From NCBI RefSeq assembly GCF_016801865.2, contig NC_068937.1, positions 133,436,455-133,500,454 on the forward strand: DNA of 64,000 bases, read 5' to 3'. Position 1 is the stretch's first letter. The number at the start of each line of letters is the position of its first letter. The DNA comes from Culex pipiens pallens (lineage: Eukaryota > Arthropoda > Insecta > Diptera > Culicidae). Below, piece after piece: positions 28,802-38,187 of this stretch. The position numbers and the translations under genes are program-made. The notes under the pieces were generated by a model. The model made no database searches. It saw only the letters and a list, made by a program, of their open reading frames with translations, and was not told the DNA's origin.

Positions 28802-31800
28802 TAACAAAATTGAACAATTTTTTTTTTAATTTTAAAAGTTGTATGATTCCTAAAACAGTTTTTTTAACGTCCTAATTTTTAAATAATCTTACAATTGCTA
28901 GAAATTTAAAAAAGTTAAAATTCTAAAATATTTTAAAAAAATCTTAAATCTAAAAATTCTAAAAAATTATAAAAAAAATAAAATTCAAAAAAAAATCTGA
29001 TCATTCTAAAACAAAATAGAATTACTAAAAATTCCTAAAAATTTTAAAACTCTAAAAAAAAATAAAAATGTTAAAAATATGAAAATTCTTAAAACGCTCA
29101 AAATTTCAAAAGATCAAAAATTCTTAAAATTACGCAAAACCTTTTAAGTCCTAAAAAATTTAAAAAAAATATTCCTAAAATTGTTTTTTTATTTCCCAAT
29201 TTTTAAATAATCTTACAATTGTTAGAAATATTAAAAAAGTTAAAATTCTTAAATATTAAAAAAAACTTAAATCTAAAGCTTCAAAAAAAAACATTAAAAA
29301 AATTTAAAAAAAATAAAATTTTGAAAATTCTTAAACAAATTAGAAACACTACAATTCCTAAAATTTTCAAAACTCAAAAAAAATGTCAAAAATATGAAAA
29401 TTCTTAAAACGCTCAAAATTTCAAAAGATCCAAAATTCTTAAAATTACTCAAAACCTTAATAATTATGAAAATTTCTAAAAAAATTAAACTATTTGAATT
29501 TTTGGGAATCTATGACATTTCCCCGAAACCCACATTCCCGAAGAGACATTTCCCCGAATGCCACATCTCCGAAAAGACACTTTCCCGAAATGTCACTTAC
29601 CCGAAAATCATTTCCCCGAACAATCCATTTCCCCGAACGGCCACATCCCCGAATGGCGACTTCCCCTAAAAACCATTTTCCCGAATGGCCACTTCCCCTA
29701 ATTTTCCACATCCCTGAAAATCATTTTCCCGAATGACCATATCCCCGAACGGCCATTTCCCCGAACGCCACTTCCCCGAACCCGGTCAAGCGGGTATGGC
29801 CGTTGCCCAGAACCGCGCGCGCGGTTCTGGGCAACGGCCATACCCGCCTGACCGGGTTCGGGGAAGTAGCGATCAATAAAGTATCATATCCACAATTGAA
29901 CGTTCAAAAATTCCGAGCTTCACTTGCATTTTGAATATTCAAATTGATGTAAGTGCGACAACTGGCCAAAGGGATTTCAGGTCAGAACGTGTTTGACACA
30001 CGTTCAGGCCTGACTACTGCAAAAATTTGTAATTATTACTCGGGACCTTGGCAACTAAAATCAACCAAACTTCGGGACAATGCACAGAATGGTCAACCAA
30101 ACAAAACGTGTTTGACTCTATTTTTCGTTTATTCAAGGCCAGAAATTAAAACGGCCGTTTTGCGATGCCTGTCCGTCGGGTCGCATGTTTTTTCGCGTCG
30201 TTCGTCGTCGGTGAGTTTGTCGGGTGAGTGCGCGCGTGTGTGTGTGTGTGAAGTTGCGGCTGGCTCTGGTTGAAAAATGACAGTTGAGCCAGTCCGTTTT
30301 GCGATGCCTGTCCGTCGGGTCGCATGTTTTTTCGCGTCGTTCGTCGTCGGTGAGTTTGTCGGGTGAGTGCGCGCGTGTGTGTGTGTGAAGGTGCGGCTGG
30401 CTCTGGTTGTCACGATGACAGTTGAGGCAGTCCGTTTTGTGGTGACCTGTATGTTTGTCTATTCCTTTCTATTGACGTGGCTTTTTTTTCTTCTTAGTTA
30501 GATTGTAAAGTTCAAAATCGCGATCGTCTTTCTCGTTAGTCAGTCGGGTTTCTTTGTTCTATGATTCGCGATTGTTTCATGGGTTGATTCGTTCTTAATT
30601 GCGTTAGCATAATATAAATTATATTTGACCATTCGTTTCCCGCGAAATCACCTTTTAGCATTATAGCTCGTAAAGCACGGTGACAAATATTGTTTCAACG
30701 CGATTGTTCAAGTCCTTCAGATAACTCATAACTCATCAGTAATTAATTGGTCGCTCATCTTATAAAAACATTAAAGTATAAATAGTCTCAGGTCAACTCT
30801 ACGTAAATGTGCAGGGTTGTTACGGACGGCGCGGATCGCGCGGATGGCGCGGATGGCGCGTATCGCGCGGATCTGGCGCGGATTTGCTGGCTAATTTTGT
30901 TCAGGCGCGGATTTCGCGCGGATAGCAATTTTCATAAATAAAATAATTGAGAACGATAGAATTTCTTCAAGTTACAAAGGAAAATATTATAAGCAATTAA
31001 ATAAATTCAATCTTTTTCTTTGAGTGCAAAAACATCAATTTCTATGAAGTTGTTAATGAAGAAAATTTTCTTCTGAAAATTATTCATTGTTTTTTTCTTA
31101 ATACGAATCTTCAAAATAATCTTCAAGGAGCGTTAATTTTTCAAAATGTATTGAGATTTCTTATATAAATTTTACATAACATTACAACTCATAATTTTTG
31201 TTAACATTTGCTTACCTGGTTTAAATATTTTTCTACAATTATTCACATGATACATTTAAATTTTATCTTCTGACTCATATTTTAAACTTTTTCCAAAGAT
31301 TTAGACATAAGGATGTACTTAAATGATTCTTAGGGTATGTTCCGATGGGATTTAACCCTTAGATTTTTTTTGATCGGTACAGGGTTCCAAAGTTTCCAAG
31401 GAATTTTTTAATATAGCATACAATAAATATTGAGTGAGCATATTAATTACAATTTCAAAATTACAAAATTCGAAAAATTACAGAATTTCAAAAAGCTTTA
31501 GATCTTTTTAGATTTTTTAAGTTTTTTCAATCTTAAATTTAAATTTTGAAATTTGTGGTATTAAAAATTGAAAGATTCTGTTGCCACTCTGATTTGGGTA
31601 GAATTGGTTCTACTCCCCCCGGGTGGCAGTGCGTGGCCGAATGGTTACGCTGTCCGCTTTGTAAGCGGATGATTCTGGGTTTGATTCCCATCTGCTGCAA
31701 CCTTCCATCGGATGAGGAAGTAAAATGTCGGTTCCGGCCTTGGTTGTTAGGCCGTTAAGTCATTCCAGGTGTAGGAGTTGTCTCCATGCCATAAGTACAA

Positions 31801-34800
31801 ACAACACACCAAACCAAGCCTACTCCGGTGGAATCACTGGCGGCGGTTGGACTCGCAATCCAAAGGTCGTCAGTTCAAACACTGGGGTGGAAGGTTCCTT
31901 GGAGTAGAAAGAGGTTTGGGTGCTCTCCCCATTCAAGCCTTCGGAATCCTAGATTCGAGCAGAAACTTGCAATAGAGACCACAAAAGACCCGGGGTCGTT
32001 TTTTTGGTTCTACTCCCAATTATCAAAACATGACGAAATCCACTTAGCAATCTGCTAAAATCTCCGTCTAACATTGAAAATTTCAGAATTTACATATTCA
32101 ATTAAACAAAAAAATAGAATTCATAAATTTAAATTGCCAAATCTTGCAGACTCAAAAACGCAAAAAGAAATATGAATTCTCACATTGAAAAATTACAAAA
32201 AAAAAATTAACATGGATTTTTTAAGTTCTTAATTTTTTAATTTTTTAAGAAAGTTCTTAAGTTATTAATTTATAAAATTATTTAATTATTTATTTATTAA
32301 ATAATTAAATTATTTAGTTATTAAATTAAAAAAATTATTAAATTATTAAATTATTAAATTATTAAATTATTAAATTATTAAATTATTAAATTATTAAATT
32401 ATTAAATTATTAAATTATTAAATTATTAAATTATTTAATTATTAAATTATTAAATTATTAAATTATTAAATAATTTAATTATTAAATTATTAAATTATTT
32501 AATTATCAAATTATTAAATTATTAAATTATTAAATTATTAAATTATTAAATTATTAAATTATTAAATTATTAAATAATTAAACTATTAAATTATTAAATT
32601 ATTAAATTATTAAATTATTAAATTATTAAATTATTAAATTATTAAATTATTAAATTATTAAATTATTAAATTATTAAATTATTAAATTATTAAATTATTA
32701 AATTATTAAATTATTAAATTATTAAATTATTAAATTATTAAATTATTAAATTATTAAATTATTAAATTATTAAATTATTAAATTATTAAATTATTAAATT
32801 ATTAAATTATTAAATTATTAAATTATTAAATTATTAAATTATTAAATTATTAAATTATTAAATTATTAAATTATTAAATTATTAAATTATTAAATTATTA
32901 AATTATTAAATTATTAAATTATTAAATTATTAAATTATTAAATTATTAAATTATTAAATTATTAAATTATTAAATTATTAAATTATTAAATTATTAAATT
33001 ATTAAATTATTAAATTATTAAATTATTAAATTATTAAATTATTAAATTATTAAATTATTAAATTATTAAATTATTAAATTATTAAATTATTAAATTATTA
33101 AATTATTAAATTATTAAATTATTAAATTATTAAATTATTAAATTATTAAATTATTAAATTATTAAATTATTAAATTATTAAATTATTAAATTATTAAATT
33201 ATTAAATTATTAAATTATTTAATTATTTAGTTATTTAGTTATTAAATTATTAAGTTATTTTATTATTTGATTATTAAATTATTAAATTATTTAATTATTT
33301 AGTTATTTAGTTATTAAATTATTAAGTTATTTTATTATTTGATTATTAAATTATTAAATTATTAAATAATTGTTTTTTTGCCATTTTCTTAGTTCGAATC
33401 ATTTTCGGAGTCATATTTTAGTTTAGAGAAAGTTTAAGAAGAAAATTTGGTGAAAATTATCAAGTCCCTATATTTTATTATTTGGTAATTTATTTTAGGG
33501 TTTTAATTTTTTTTAATTTTTGTATTTAATTTTTTTCCTAAATTTGTTTTTAAAGCAACGATATTTAAAGTGTTACAAAAAATTGCTAATATTGTTTCAG
33601 AAATGGCAGAAAAGATTCCACTTGGTGCAGGTGGGATATGAATCCACAACTGATCAACGGATCAGTAATGCTTTCTGTATTATTCTTTTTTCGTTTAAAA
33701 TTTTATTCATTATGTTACTCTCTTCTATGTTTGTCGCGATTTTTTTATATGGCGCGGATTTCGCGCGGATTGGGTTTTGGGGTCGGCGCGGATCTGGCGC
33801 GGATTTTTCTTCGACTTTTTCGTAACAACCCTGAATGTGTTACGCTGAGTATAATATTTCACCTTTTAATTACACATAATTTTGATTCTATCCTTCCACA
33901 GCCGGCTGTCTAAGATTGAATCATTTATGCTAAACTCAACACCAAATGACCGGGAATGGTCTCATCCGCATCATCCGATTGTTTGCCTTGAGAATACATA
34001 ATACATCACCCTATCACTCAACGAAATCCATTGATTATTGGGCCACATCATCATCCTCTATGATGAATCCTGGCCATTACCCTTTCCCACTAACAAAATC
34101 CCAAGTAGAAGTAGTTTTCCGGCACACGCGGGGGTGTGGATATCGTATAGAACCCACCCTTGGTAGCAGCCTGTGCTAACTAACATTCCCGTCCCATCCC
34201 CTCGAGATCTACAAACTGACATGGCGGGCGCCGTTGGTGGCCAACGACTGTTTCCTGTTAGCAACGGTTCTAGTTTTGATGATCGTGATGTTTTATCTTT
34301 TCAGCGCATTCATGCATGCTGTTGATAAGGGAAACATTATTTGATCGTTGAAGCGTATGACCGGTTGTGTTGATAGGATATTACGGTCCTGTTCAGCAAC
34401 GGAGAAGGACAACCATGGGTGGTCTCTCATGCTCATGCTCATGCTCATGCTATTCAAGGCCAGAAATTAAAACGCGTTTTTTCGGAACGTCAAAAAGCGA
34501 CAAACGACAAGATAACACAACAACGTCAATTTGATACATTGATCATTTCGCAAAAATGCATTTAGTTTAAAATCAAATTACAGTCCAGACTCGATTATCC
34601 GAAGGCCTTGTCAAAAGTTCACTTCGGATAATTGAATAATAAATATTTTTTTAGTCGTCTTTTTTGTTTTGCTGTCGAGCTTAAGTATAGCCCCTAAACT
34701 ACTTTAAAGTGATTTAGTTATTTTAAATCTAAAATGGCAGTGATGAAATATTAAAAAAATGCATTTTGTAATACAATAATCAACTATTTAGATTTGATTA

Positions 34801-37366
34801 AAAAGGGTTGGTTGCAGAACTTGAATTGGACGTAATAAAAATTAAAAAAAATTGTTCAATGCCCTCATCCAGCCAAAATTGATAAAGACGAATCAGTTCA
34901 GTTAAACAAAATCTAGCACAAACTGAATCCTGCGCATCGAGTCGTCGCACAAAGCTATCGTTGCTGTTCAATCCTTACCACGTAGATACCGTTTTGGAAA
35001 ATTGTCCTTTGCTGAAAATTGCCGCTACAAAAACAAACTTGTTTTTTATGGAACGTGGATAATCTCAATACCCCGCACTCTTGAAGTGTCCGCGTGGTTT
35101 ATGAATGGCCTTCTACGGTTATTTGTTTTTTTTTTTTTAATCTTAAAACACGTAGGAGAATTTAATATTAAGGTCATACTTTTATTAAAAAAATCCCTAA
35201 ATAACAATTTAGTTTATATCTAGGTTATCATTCAGAAAAATGGATTTTTCGGTGAAGTAAACATTCGGGTTTATGTAAATTCGGGAAAACGACAGTTCGG
35301 TAAAATGGCCATTCAGGTAAATGACATTCGGGGATATGGAATTTTCGGGAAAATGATTTTCGGGGATGTGGAATTTTCGGGAAAATGATTTTCGGGGAAG
35401 TGGCACTTTCGGGGAAATGATTTTCGGGGATGTGAAATTTTCGGGGAAATGATTTTCGGGGATATGGGATTCGGGAAAGTGGGATTCGGGGATAAGGGAT
35501 AAAACCGAATTTTTGGATATTTTTTAAAATCCTTAAAAATTTTAAAAGTTTAATGATTATAATTTTTTTAATTTCCTAATTTTTAAATAGTCTTACAATT
35601 GTTAAAAATATTCAAGAAATTAAAATTCTTAAATATTAAAAAAAAACTTAAATCTTTAAATTCTTAGAATTCTTAAAATTCCAAAAAATCTTAAAATTCT
35701 TAAAATTATAAAAAAAATATTTGAATTTCAACTTTTTTAACTTAAAAAAATATTTTTTTTATGATTTTAAATTTTTTCAAAACAAATTATTTCTTAAATT
35801 CTTGACATTCTTAAATTCTTAATTTTTTTTATCTAAAAATCTTTAACATTTTTATGATTTTTAAACTTTTTAATTTTTTTTTATTTCCTAAAATTCTAAA
35901 ATTCTTAAAAAATTTAGGGTAATTCAGGAGCAACATTTGAAAGGGGCGTTGCTCCAGAATTATTCAAAACAACCTATGAGCCATTAGTTTCCTATGCAGA
36001 TAGGAGCTTTTGAAAATTTAATCTAGAATTCTTTAACGCTTAAAATTTCTCAAATTTTTAAAATTCTTAAAATTCTTAAATTTTTTAAGAATTTTTCTTA
36101 AAAATTTTAAAATTCTTAAAATTTTTAAAAATTTTAAAATTCTTAAAATTTTTAAAATTCTTAACTATGAGCCATTAGTTTCCTATGCAGATAGGAGCTT
36201 TTGAAAATTTAATCTAGAATTCTTTAACGCTTAAAATTTCTCAAATTTTTAAAATTCTTAAAATTCTTAAATTTTTTAAGAATTTTTCTTAAAAATTTTA
36301 AAATTCTTAAAATTTTAAAAAAATTTAAAATTCTTAAAATTTTTAAAATTCTTAAAATTCTTAAAATTCTTAAAATTCTTAAAATTCTTAAAATTCTTAA
36401 AATTCTTAAAATTCTTAAAATTCTTAAAATTCTTAAAATTCTTAAAATTCTTAAAATTCTTAAAATTCTTAAAATTCTTAAAATTCTTAAAATTCTTAAA
36501 ATTCTTAAAATTCTTAAAATTCTTAAAATTCTTAAAATTCTTAAAATTCTTAAAATTCTTAAAATTCTTAAAATTCTTAAAATTCTTAAAATTCTTAAAA
36601 TTCTTAAAATTCTTAAAATTCCTAAAATTCTTAAAATTTTTAAAATTCTTAAAATTCTTAAAATTTTTAAAATTCTTAAAATTCTTAAAATTCTTAAAAT
36701 TTTTAAAATTCTTAAAATTCTTAAAAATTTTAAAATTATTGAAATTTTTAGAATTAAAAAAAAAATTTAAATCCTTTAAAAATTTAAAATTTCAAACTAA
36801 AAAAAATATTTTTTTTTGTCTTTTTATTTTGATTTTACAGGTTTTAAATTCTAAATTTCAGTTTTTTTAATCTTATTATTTTAAAACTCTCGTTTCAGAT
36901 CCCCCTGCTGGACGCCAGCTTGTCCCCGCTCAACTCGATCGAACCCCGCGCCTGGGAGGTGGACAACTTTATCCGCGCAAACACAATCTACCGGATCCAC
37001 TCGGCCACGCTGACGCTGCAGTCGCTGATCCAGCTGCTGGGCGGCATCGAGTACATCGTGATCAACGACCAGGTAGGTGCGGCCATTACCGACGCTTACG
37101 GGCGAATTACGGTTGCGAAGCGGCTGCTGGAGGAGAACCGACTTGGGGAGGCCGCTGCGGAGGCTCGGGAGGCTTACGTTTCGGCGGAGAGGGCGTTCTT
37201 CGATCCGAGCATGTTGGCGCTGTTGTACTTTCCGAGCGAGCAAAAGTACGCCATTTACATTCCGTTGTTCTTGCCGATCATGATTCCGGTGGTGTTTTCG
37301 TTCAATACGATTTCGAAGTACTTGCGGAAGCGATTCGGGAAGGGCGGAAAGGACAAGACTGAGTAA
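23903..37366 (+). CDS. PIGS: PIGS, GPI transamidase subunit (host gene of nested OGFOD1)
   Basis: Exons 23903-23981, 26056-26289, 26351-26551, 26611-27305 and 36899-37366 join in consistent phase to 558 residues (human PIGS 555). PIGS is a subunit of the ER-membrane GPI transamidase that attaches GPI anchors to proteins. An N-terminal membrane segment (about 30-50, ending PMWWKTTEVYR, a PIGS signature), a large lumenal domain with WGGI and AFFDPSMLALLYFP, and a C-terminal membrane segment (YAIYIPLFLPIMIPVVF, about 520-538) followed by basic residues are visible. Exon 1 encodes the acidic cytosolic tail MEEPAKDQPAEA. It was chosen because no ATG lies between the OGFOD1 end and exon 2, and because phase and total length fit. 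Intron 4 is 9.6 kb of repeats. Core identity is secure; exon 1 rests on splice logic. Confidence 0.93.
24217..25914 (+). CDS. OGFOD1: OGFOD1, ribosomal protein prolyl 3-hydroxylase
   Basis: A seven-base coding exon (24217-24223, ATG ATG G) and a second exon (24290-25914) around a 66-nt intron give 543 residues, against 542 in human. The N-terminus MMGLKRPAE resembles human MNGKRPAE. An in-frame upstream ATG at 24175 would add 14 residues. OGFOD1 (fly sud1, yeast Tpa1) is an Fe(II)/2-oxoglutarate oxygenase that hydroxylates a proline of ribosomal protein uS12. The iron ligands H164-x-D166 and H233 and the 2-oxoglutarate-binding R245 are present with the expected spacing (H to R, 12). An acidic run (DDDDDGDEDD) and a Q/E-rich segment lie near the C-terminus. 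The gene sits entirely within intron 1 of PIGS on the same strand. Confidence 0.95.
   Translation: MMGECDDLLRWKLTVNFFVFFFSLGLKRPAEGDPVPARPVKALRLAATPSNIAINGRYQEVKFRKQFAEKWSRKEPIRGAGYELKNEPFQLGVLENFLREDADQVEVTRELEREFSEMEWRRKQMDLYEFYQTMDLCSVRKEFLAGFYRNLREKVMPLMQQLTGIKLTHVSASCSMYNAGDYLLVHDDLLTDRRIAFVYYLSPWEGHRVWTEAHGGALELFRADENLLPVFPVKDKVYPRNNQLVFFKVSEKSFHQVGEVTTFEYPRLTINGWFHGPIDPHHVPHSSIIIDTHYFAPVADEIQLSEWVNNVYLIDEVKLNIQKKVEMFSEVSLEEFLTPEIFTVMSNTLRKTPDVNWTIKGPAHLRKYEVLDFSSLKPGPLQDLYKLFTCDAMFRLLLEYTELDLSGPKAKTPTCAIELQRWQKSCYTVLGDPSSYSDCALDLLFFLNAQDNVGVVTYLVPEGDQRPSSNSAGDDDDDGDEDDPVLLTVYPKNNVLNVVYRAEGTTKFTKYVSRNVFLEQEQLQLKQQQEQRREEDKKEEGDEDEDDQQKAGHPYTYILACSYKE
25916..25921 (+). terminator. AATAAA poly(A) signal, OGFOD1
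   Basis: AATAAA starts two bases after the OGFOD1 stop codon, leaving a very short 3' UTR before PIGS exon 2 at 26056. Confidence 0.6.
27480..29500. repeat. Internally duplicated AT-rich block, PIGS intron 4
   Basis: The phrase ATTCTTAAAACGCTCAAAAT with flanking AAAATATGAA and AAAATTCTTAAAATT occurs near 27652, 29085 and 29400. The last two copies are about 317 bp apart and their surroundings also match, indicating tandem segmental duplication. Interrupted by the retro-insertion at 27757-28801. No coding sequence. Confidence 0.65.
27757..28801 (+). mobile_element. PolyA-tailed retro-insertion with about 26-bp target duplication
   Basis: TAACAAAATTGAACAA plus a T-run is repeated at 27731-27756 and 28802-28827. 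Between the copies lies about 0.98 kb of unrelated sequence starting CCCTGGGCC and ending in 61 consecutive A (28739-28799). This is the signature of LINE-mediated target-primed insertion. I see no open frame and cannot say whether the body is a LINE 3' end or a retrocopied transcript. Confidence 0.85.
29510..29780 (+). repeat. Degenerate CCCCGAA-type short repeats
   Basis: A cluster of TTTCCCCGAA / TTCCCGAATGGCCA variants at 9-20 bp spacing. Some units can pair with themselves or neighbours (TTCCCCGAA with TTCGGGGAA). A second cluster in opposite orientation lies at 35225-35500 in the same intron. Function unknown. Confidence 0.75.
29770..29867. repeat. 98-bp near-perfect palindrome
   Basis: Two 49-base arms meet at a GCGC|GCGC centre (29818/29819) with no spacer and a single mismatched pair (AAG against the expected AGG, around 29788-29790). 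The outer part, ACTTCCCCGAA / TTCGGGGAAGT, is a unit of the adjacent CCCCGAA cluster. It could extrude as a cruciform or, if transcribed in the PIGS pre-mRNA, fold as a 49-bp hairpin. Confidence 0.9.
30155..30431 (+). repeat. Two-copy tandem repeat, about 138-bp unit
   Basis: Copies start at 30155 and 30294 with CCGTTTTGCGATGCC, and a third partial copy starts at 30432. Each contains TTCGCGTCGTTCGTCGTCGG and a (GT)n tract. Few differences between copies. GC content is well above the surrounding intron. The upstream phrase CAAGGCCAGAAATTAAAACG recurs at 34446. Confidence 0.85.
31618..32003 (+). mobile_element. tRNA-derived SINE with perfect 14-bp target duplication
   Basis: TTGGTTCTACTCCC at 31604-31617 is repeated at 32004-32017, fixing the ends. 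The head is tRNA-like: A box TGGCCGAATGG (31634-31644), B box GGGTTTGATTCCC (31678-31690), and pairing CAG/CTG near the acceptor. A downstream module (CAATCCAAAGGTCGTCAGTT) is shared with the SINE at 23180-23580. Inserted inside the 3-kb TIR element. Confidence 0.9.
32255..33366. repeat. 8-bp satellite (AAATTATT)n
   Basis: About 1.1 kb of an 8-bp unit, nearly homogeneous from 32590 to 33200, with variant units (ATTTAATT, ATTTAGTT) at both edges. A 60-bp variant segment is duplicated near 33220-33350. The unit is close to self-complementary. Confidence 0.95.
33840..35220. other. PIGS intron 4 interval, no gene seen
   Basis: No supported exon. 34420-34452 has four tandem GCTCAT units. 34446 repeats the phrase found before the 138-bp tandem repeat. 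34581-34634 is a possible transposon end, listed separately. Confidence 0.5.
34581..34634. mobile_element. Possible pogo/Tigger-like terminal fragment
   Basis: TA followed by CAGTCCAGACTCGATTATCC, then an inverted GATTATCCGAAG ... CTTCGGATAAT hairpin. The beginning resembles pogo-type ends (CAG... with TA target). No opposite terminus found, so it would be a fragment. Confidence 0.35.
35225..35500 (-). repeat. Degenerate CCCCGAA-type short repeats, inverted cluster
   Basis: Repeated TTTTCGGGGA(A/T) and GGGATTCGGGGA variants, the reverse complement of the cluster at 29510-29780. The unit GGAAAATGATTTTCGGGGA is tandemly repeated several times. Confidence 0.75.
35974..36340 (+). repeat. 191-bp tandem duplication
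   Basis: The segment starting CTATGAGCCATTAGTTTCC at 35974 is repeated at 36165, with the same downstream CAGATAGGAGCTTTTGAAAA and AT-rich tail. Period 191 bp, only minor differences. Confidence 0.85.
36340..36722. repeat. 9-bp satellite (CTTAAAATT)n
   Basis: About 40 units of TTCTTAAAA with occasional CTTAAAATTT variants, ending about 175 bp before PIGS exon 5. Same unit length as, but different sequence from, the 9-bp array at 6010-6390. Confidence 0.95.
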
Positions 37367-38187
37367 TTTTGGCTCTGCAACAGTATTGAAATCGCATTTA
37401 ACGAGAGTGTCGGAGCTGTCATCATTAGCCTACTATGATCGTACCAAAATCCCTTAGCTTTGAACTCCCTAATTTGAACAAGTTTTATTTACAGAACAGA
37501 ACAATGTCTTAAATCCATATTGATGTTTGTGTTTTGAAGAAGCCCTTAGGGCTTTTGTTAAATTGATTTGGTTAACCGCGGTGGATCATTGCTCCGGCAG
37601 AAGTCTCAGCGGTTAGTCGTGTTTTTTCGCGGTGTGTTTGGTGCGTTTTTCACGGCGATTCCGAGGCGTGTGCGAGCGGACAAGCCCGTTCCGGTGGTTA
37701 GAGAGGCCACTATCTGGTCGTCGTGGACACGGCGGCGGTGCAGCAGCGGAAGAGGAACGAGTTCCTGCATCCGAGCAGCAGCAGCAGGAGGAGTGAGCAG
37801 CAGCGGCCGCGGAGGCAGCTGAGGCGAGAGACGGTCGTAGGTCGGTGGAAACGGCCCCGGAGAGTCGACTGCGGTCGGCGGACCAGTTTTCGGCCAGGCC
37901 AGGTCGGAGACATCCCCGTTGTTTACGTGGCTGGCAGCAGGCAGCACAACAACAACAACAACAAGCGCGCGCAAACGAGCTTCCCGCGCATCCCGCTGCG
38001 GGCGGCAGCCAGTGCGGCCAGTTCGGCGGTGAGTGCGAAAGGCGAGTTTTTTGTTTGCTTTTAGTTTTTTTTTTTTTTTTTTCTCATAGTTTTTTTTTCC
38101 TGTTAGATTTTTTTTTTCTCATTTCTTCTGCGTTATTTTAGTCTTATTTTTGGTTTTGATTAGTTTTCTTCCGTTTTTTCCTCAATC

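Larger units (their letters stand above)
30812..33833. mobile_element. 3-kb TIR element with GCGCGGAT subterminal repeats
   Basis: Ends CAGGGTTGTTAC and GTAACAACCCTG are exact inverses and are flanked by AATGTG at 30806-30811 and 33834-33839. GCGCGGAT repeats sit just inside both ends (30828-30925 and 33752-33805). The interior is AT-rich, with a SINE and a 1.1-kb 8-bp satellite, and no transposase frame, so the original element was probably short and has grown by insertion and repeat expansion. A 6-bp duplication does not settle the superfamily. Confidence 0.75.

Noticed and set aside
31628..31700. Functional tRNA gene
   Set aside because: It is the head of a SINE with a perfect TSD, and the sequence continues into the SINE body.
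32255..33366. Origin of replication or matrix-attachment region in the AT satellite
   Set aside because: AT content alone is not evidence; it behaves as a simple expanded repeat.
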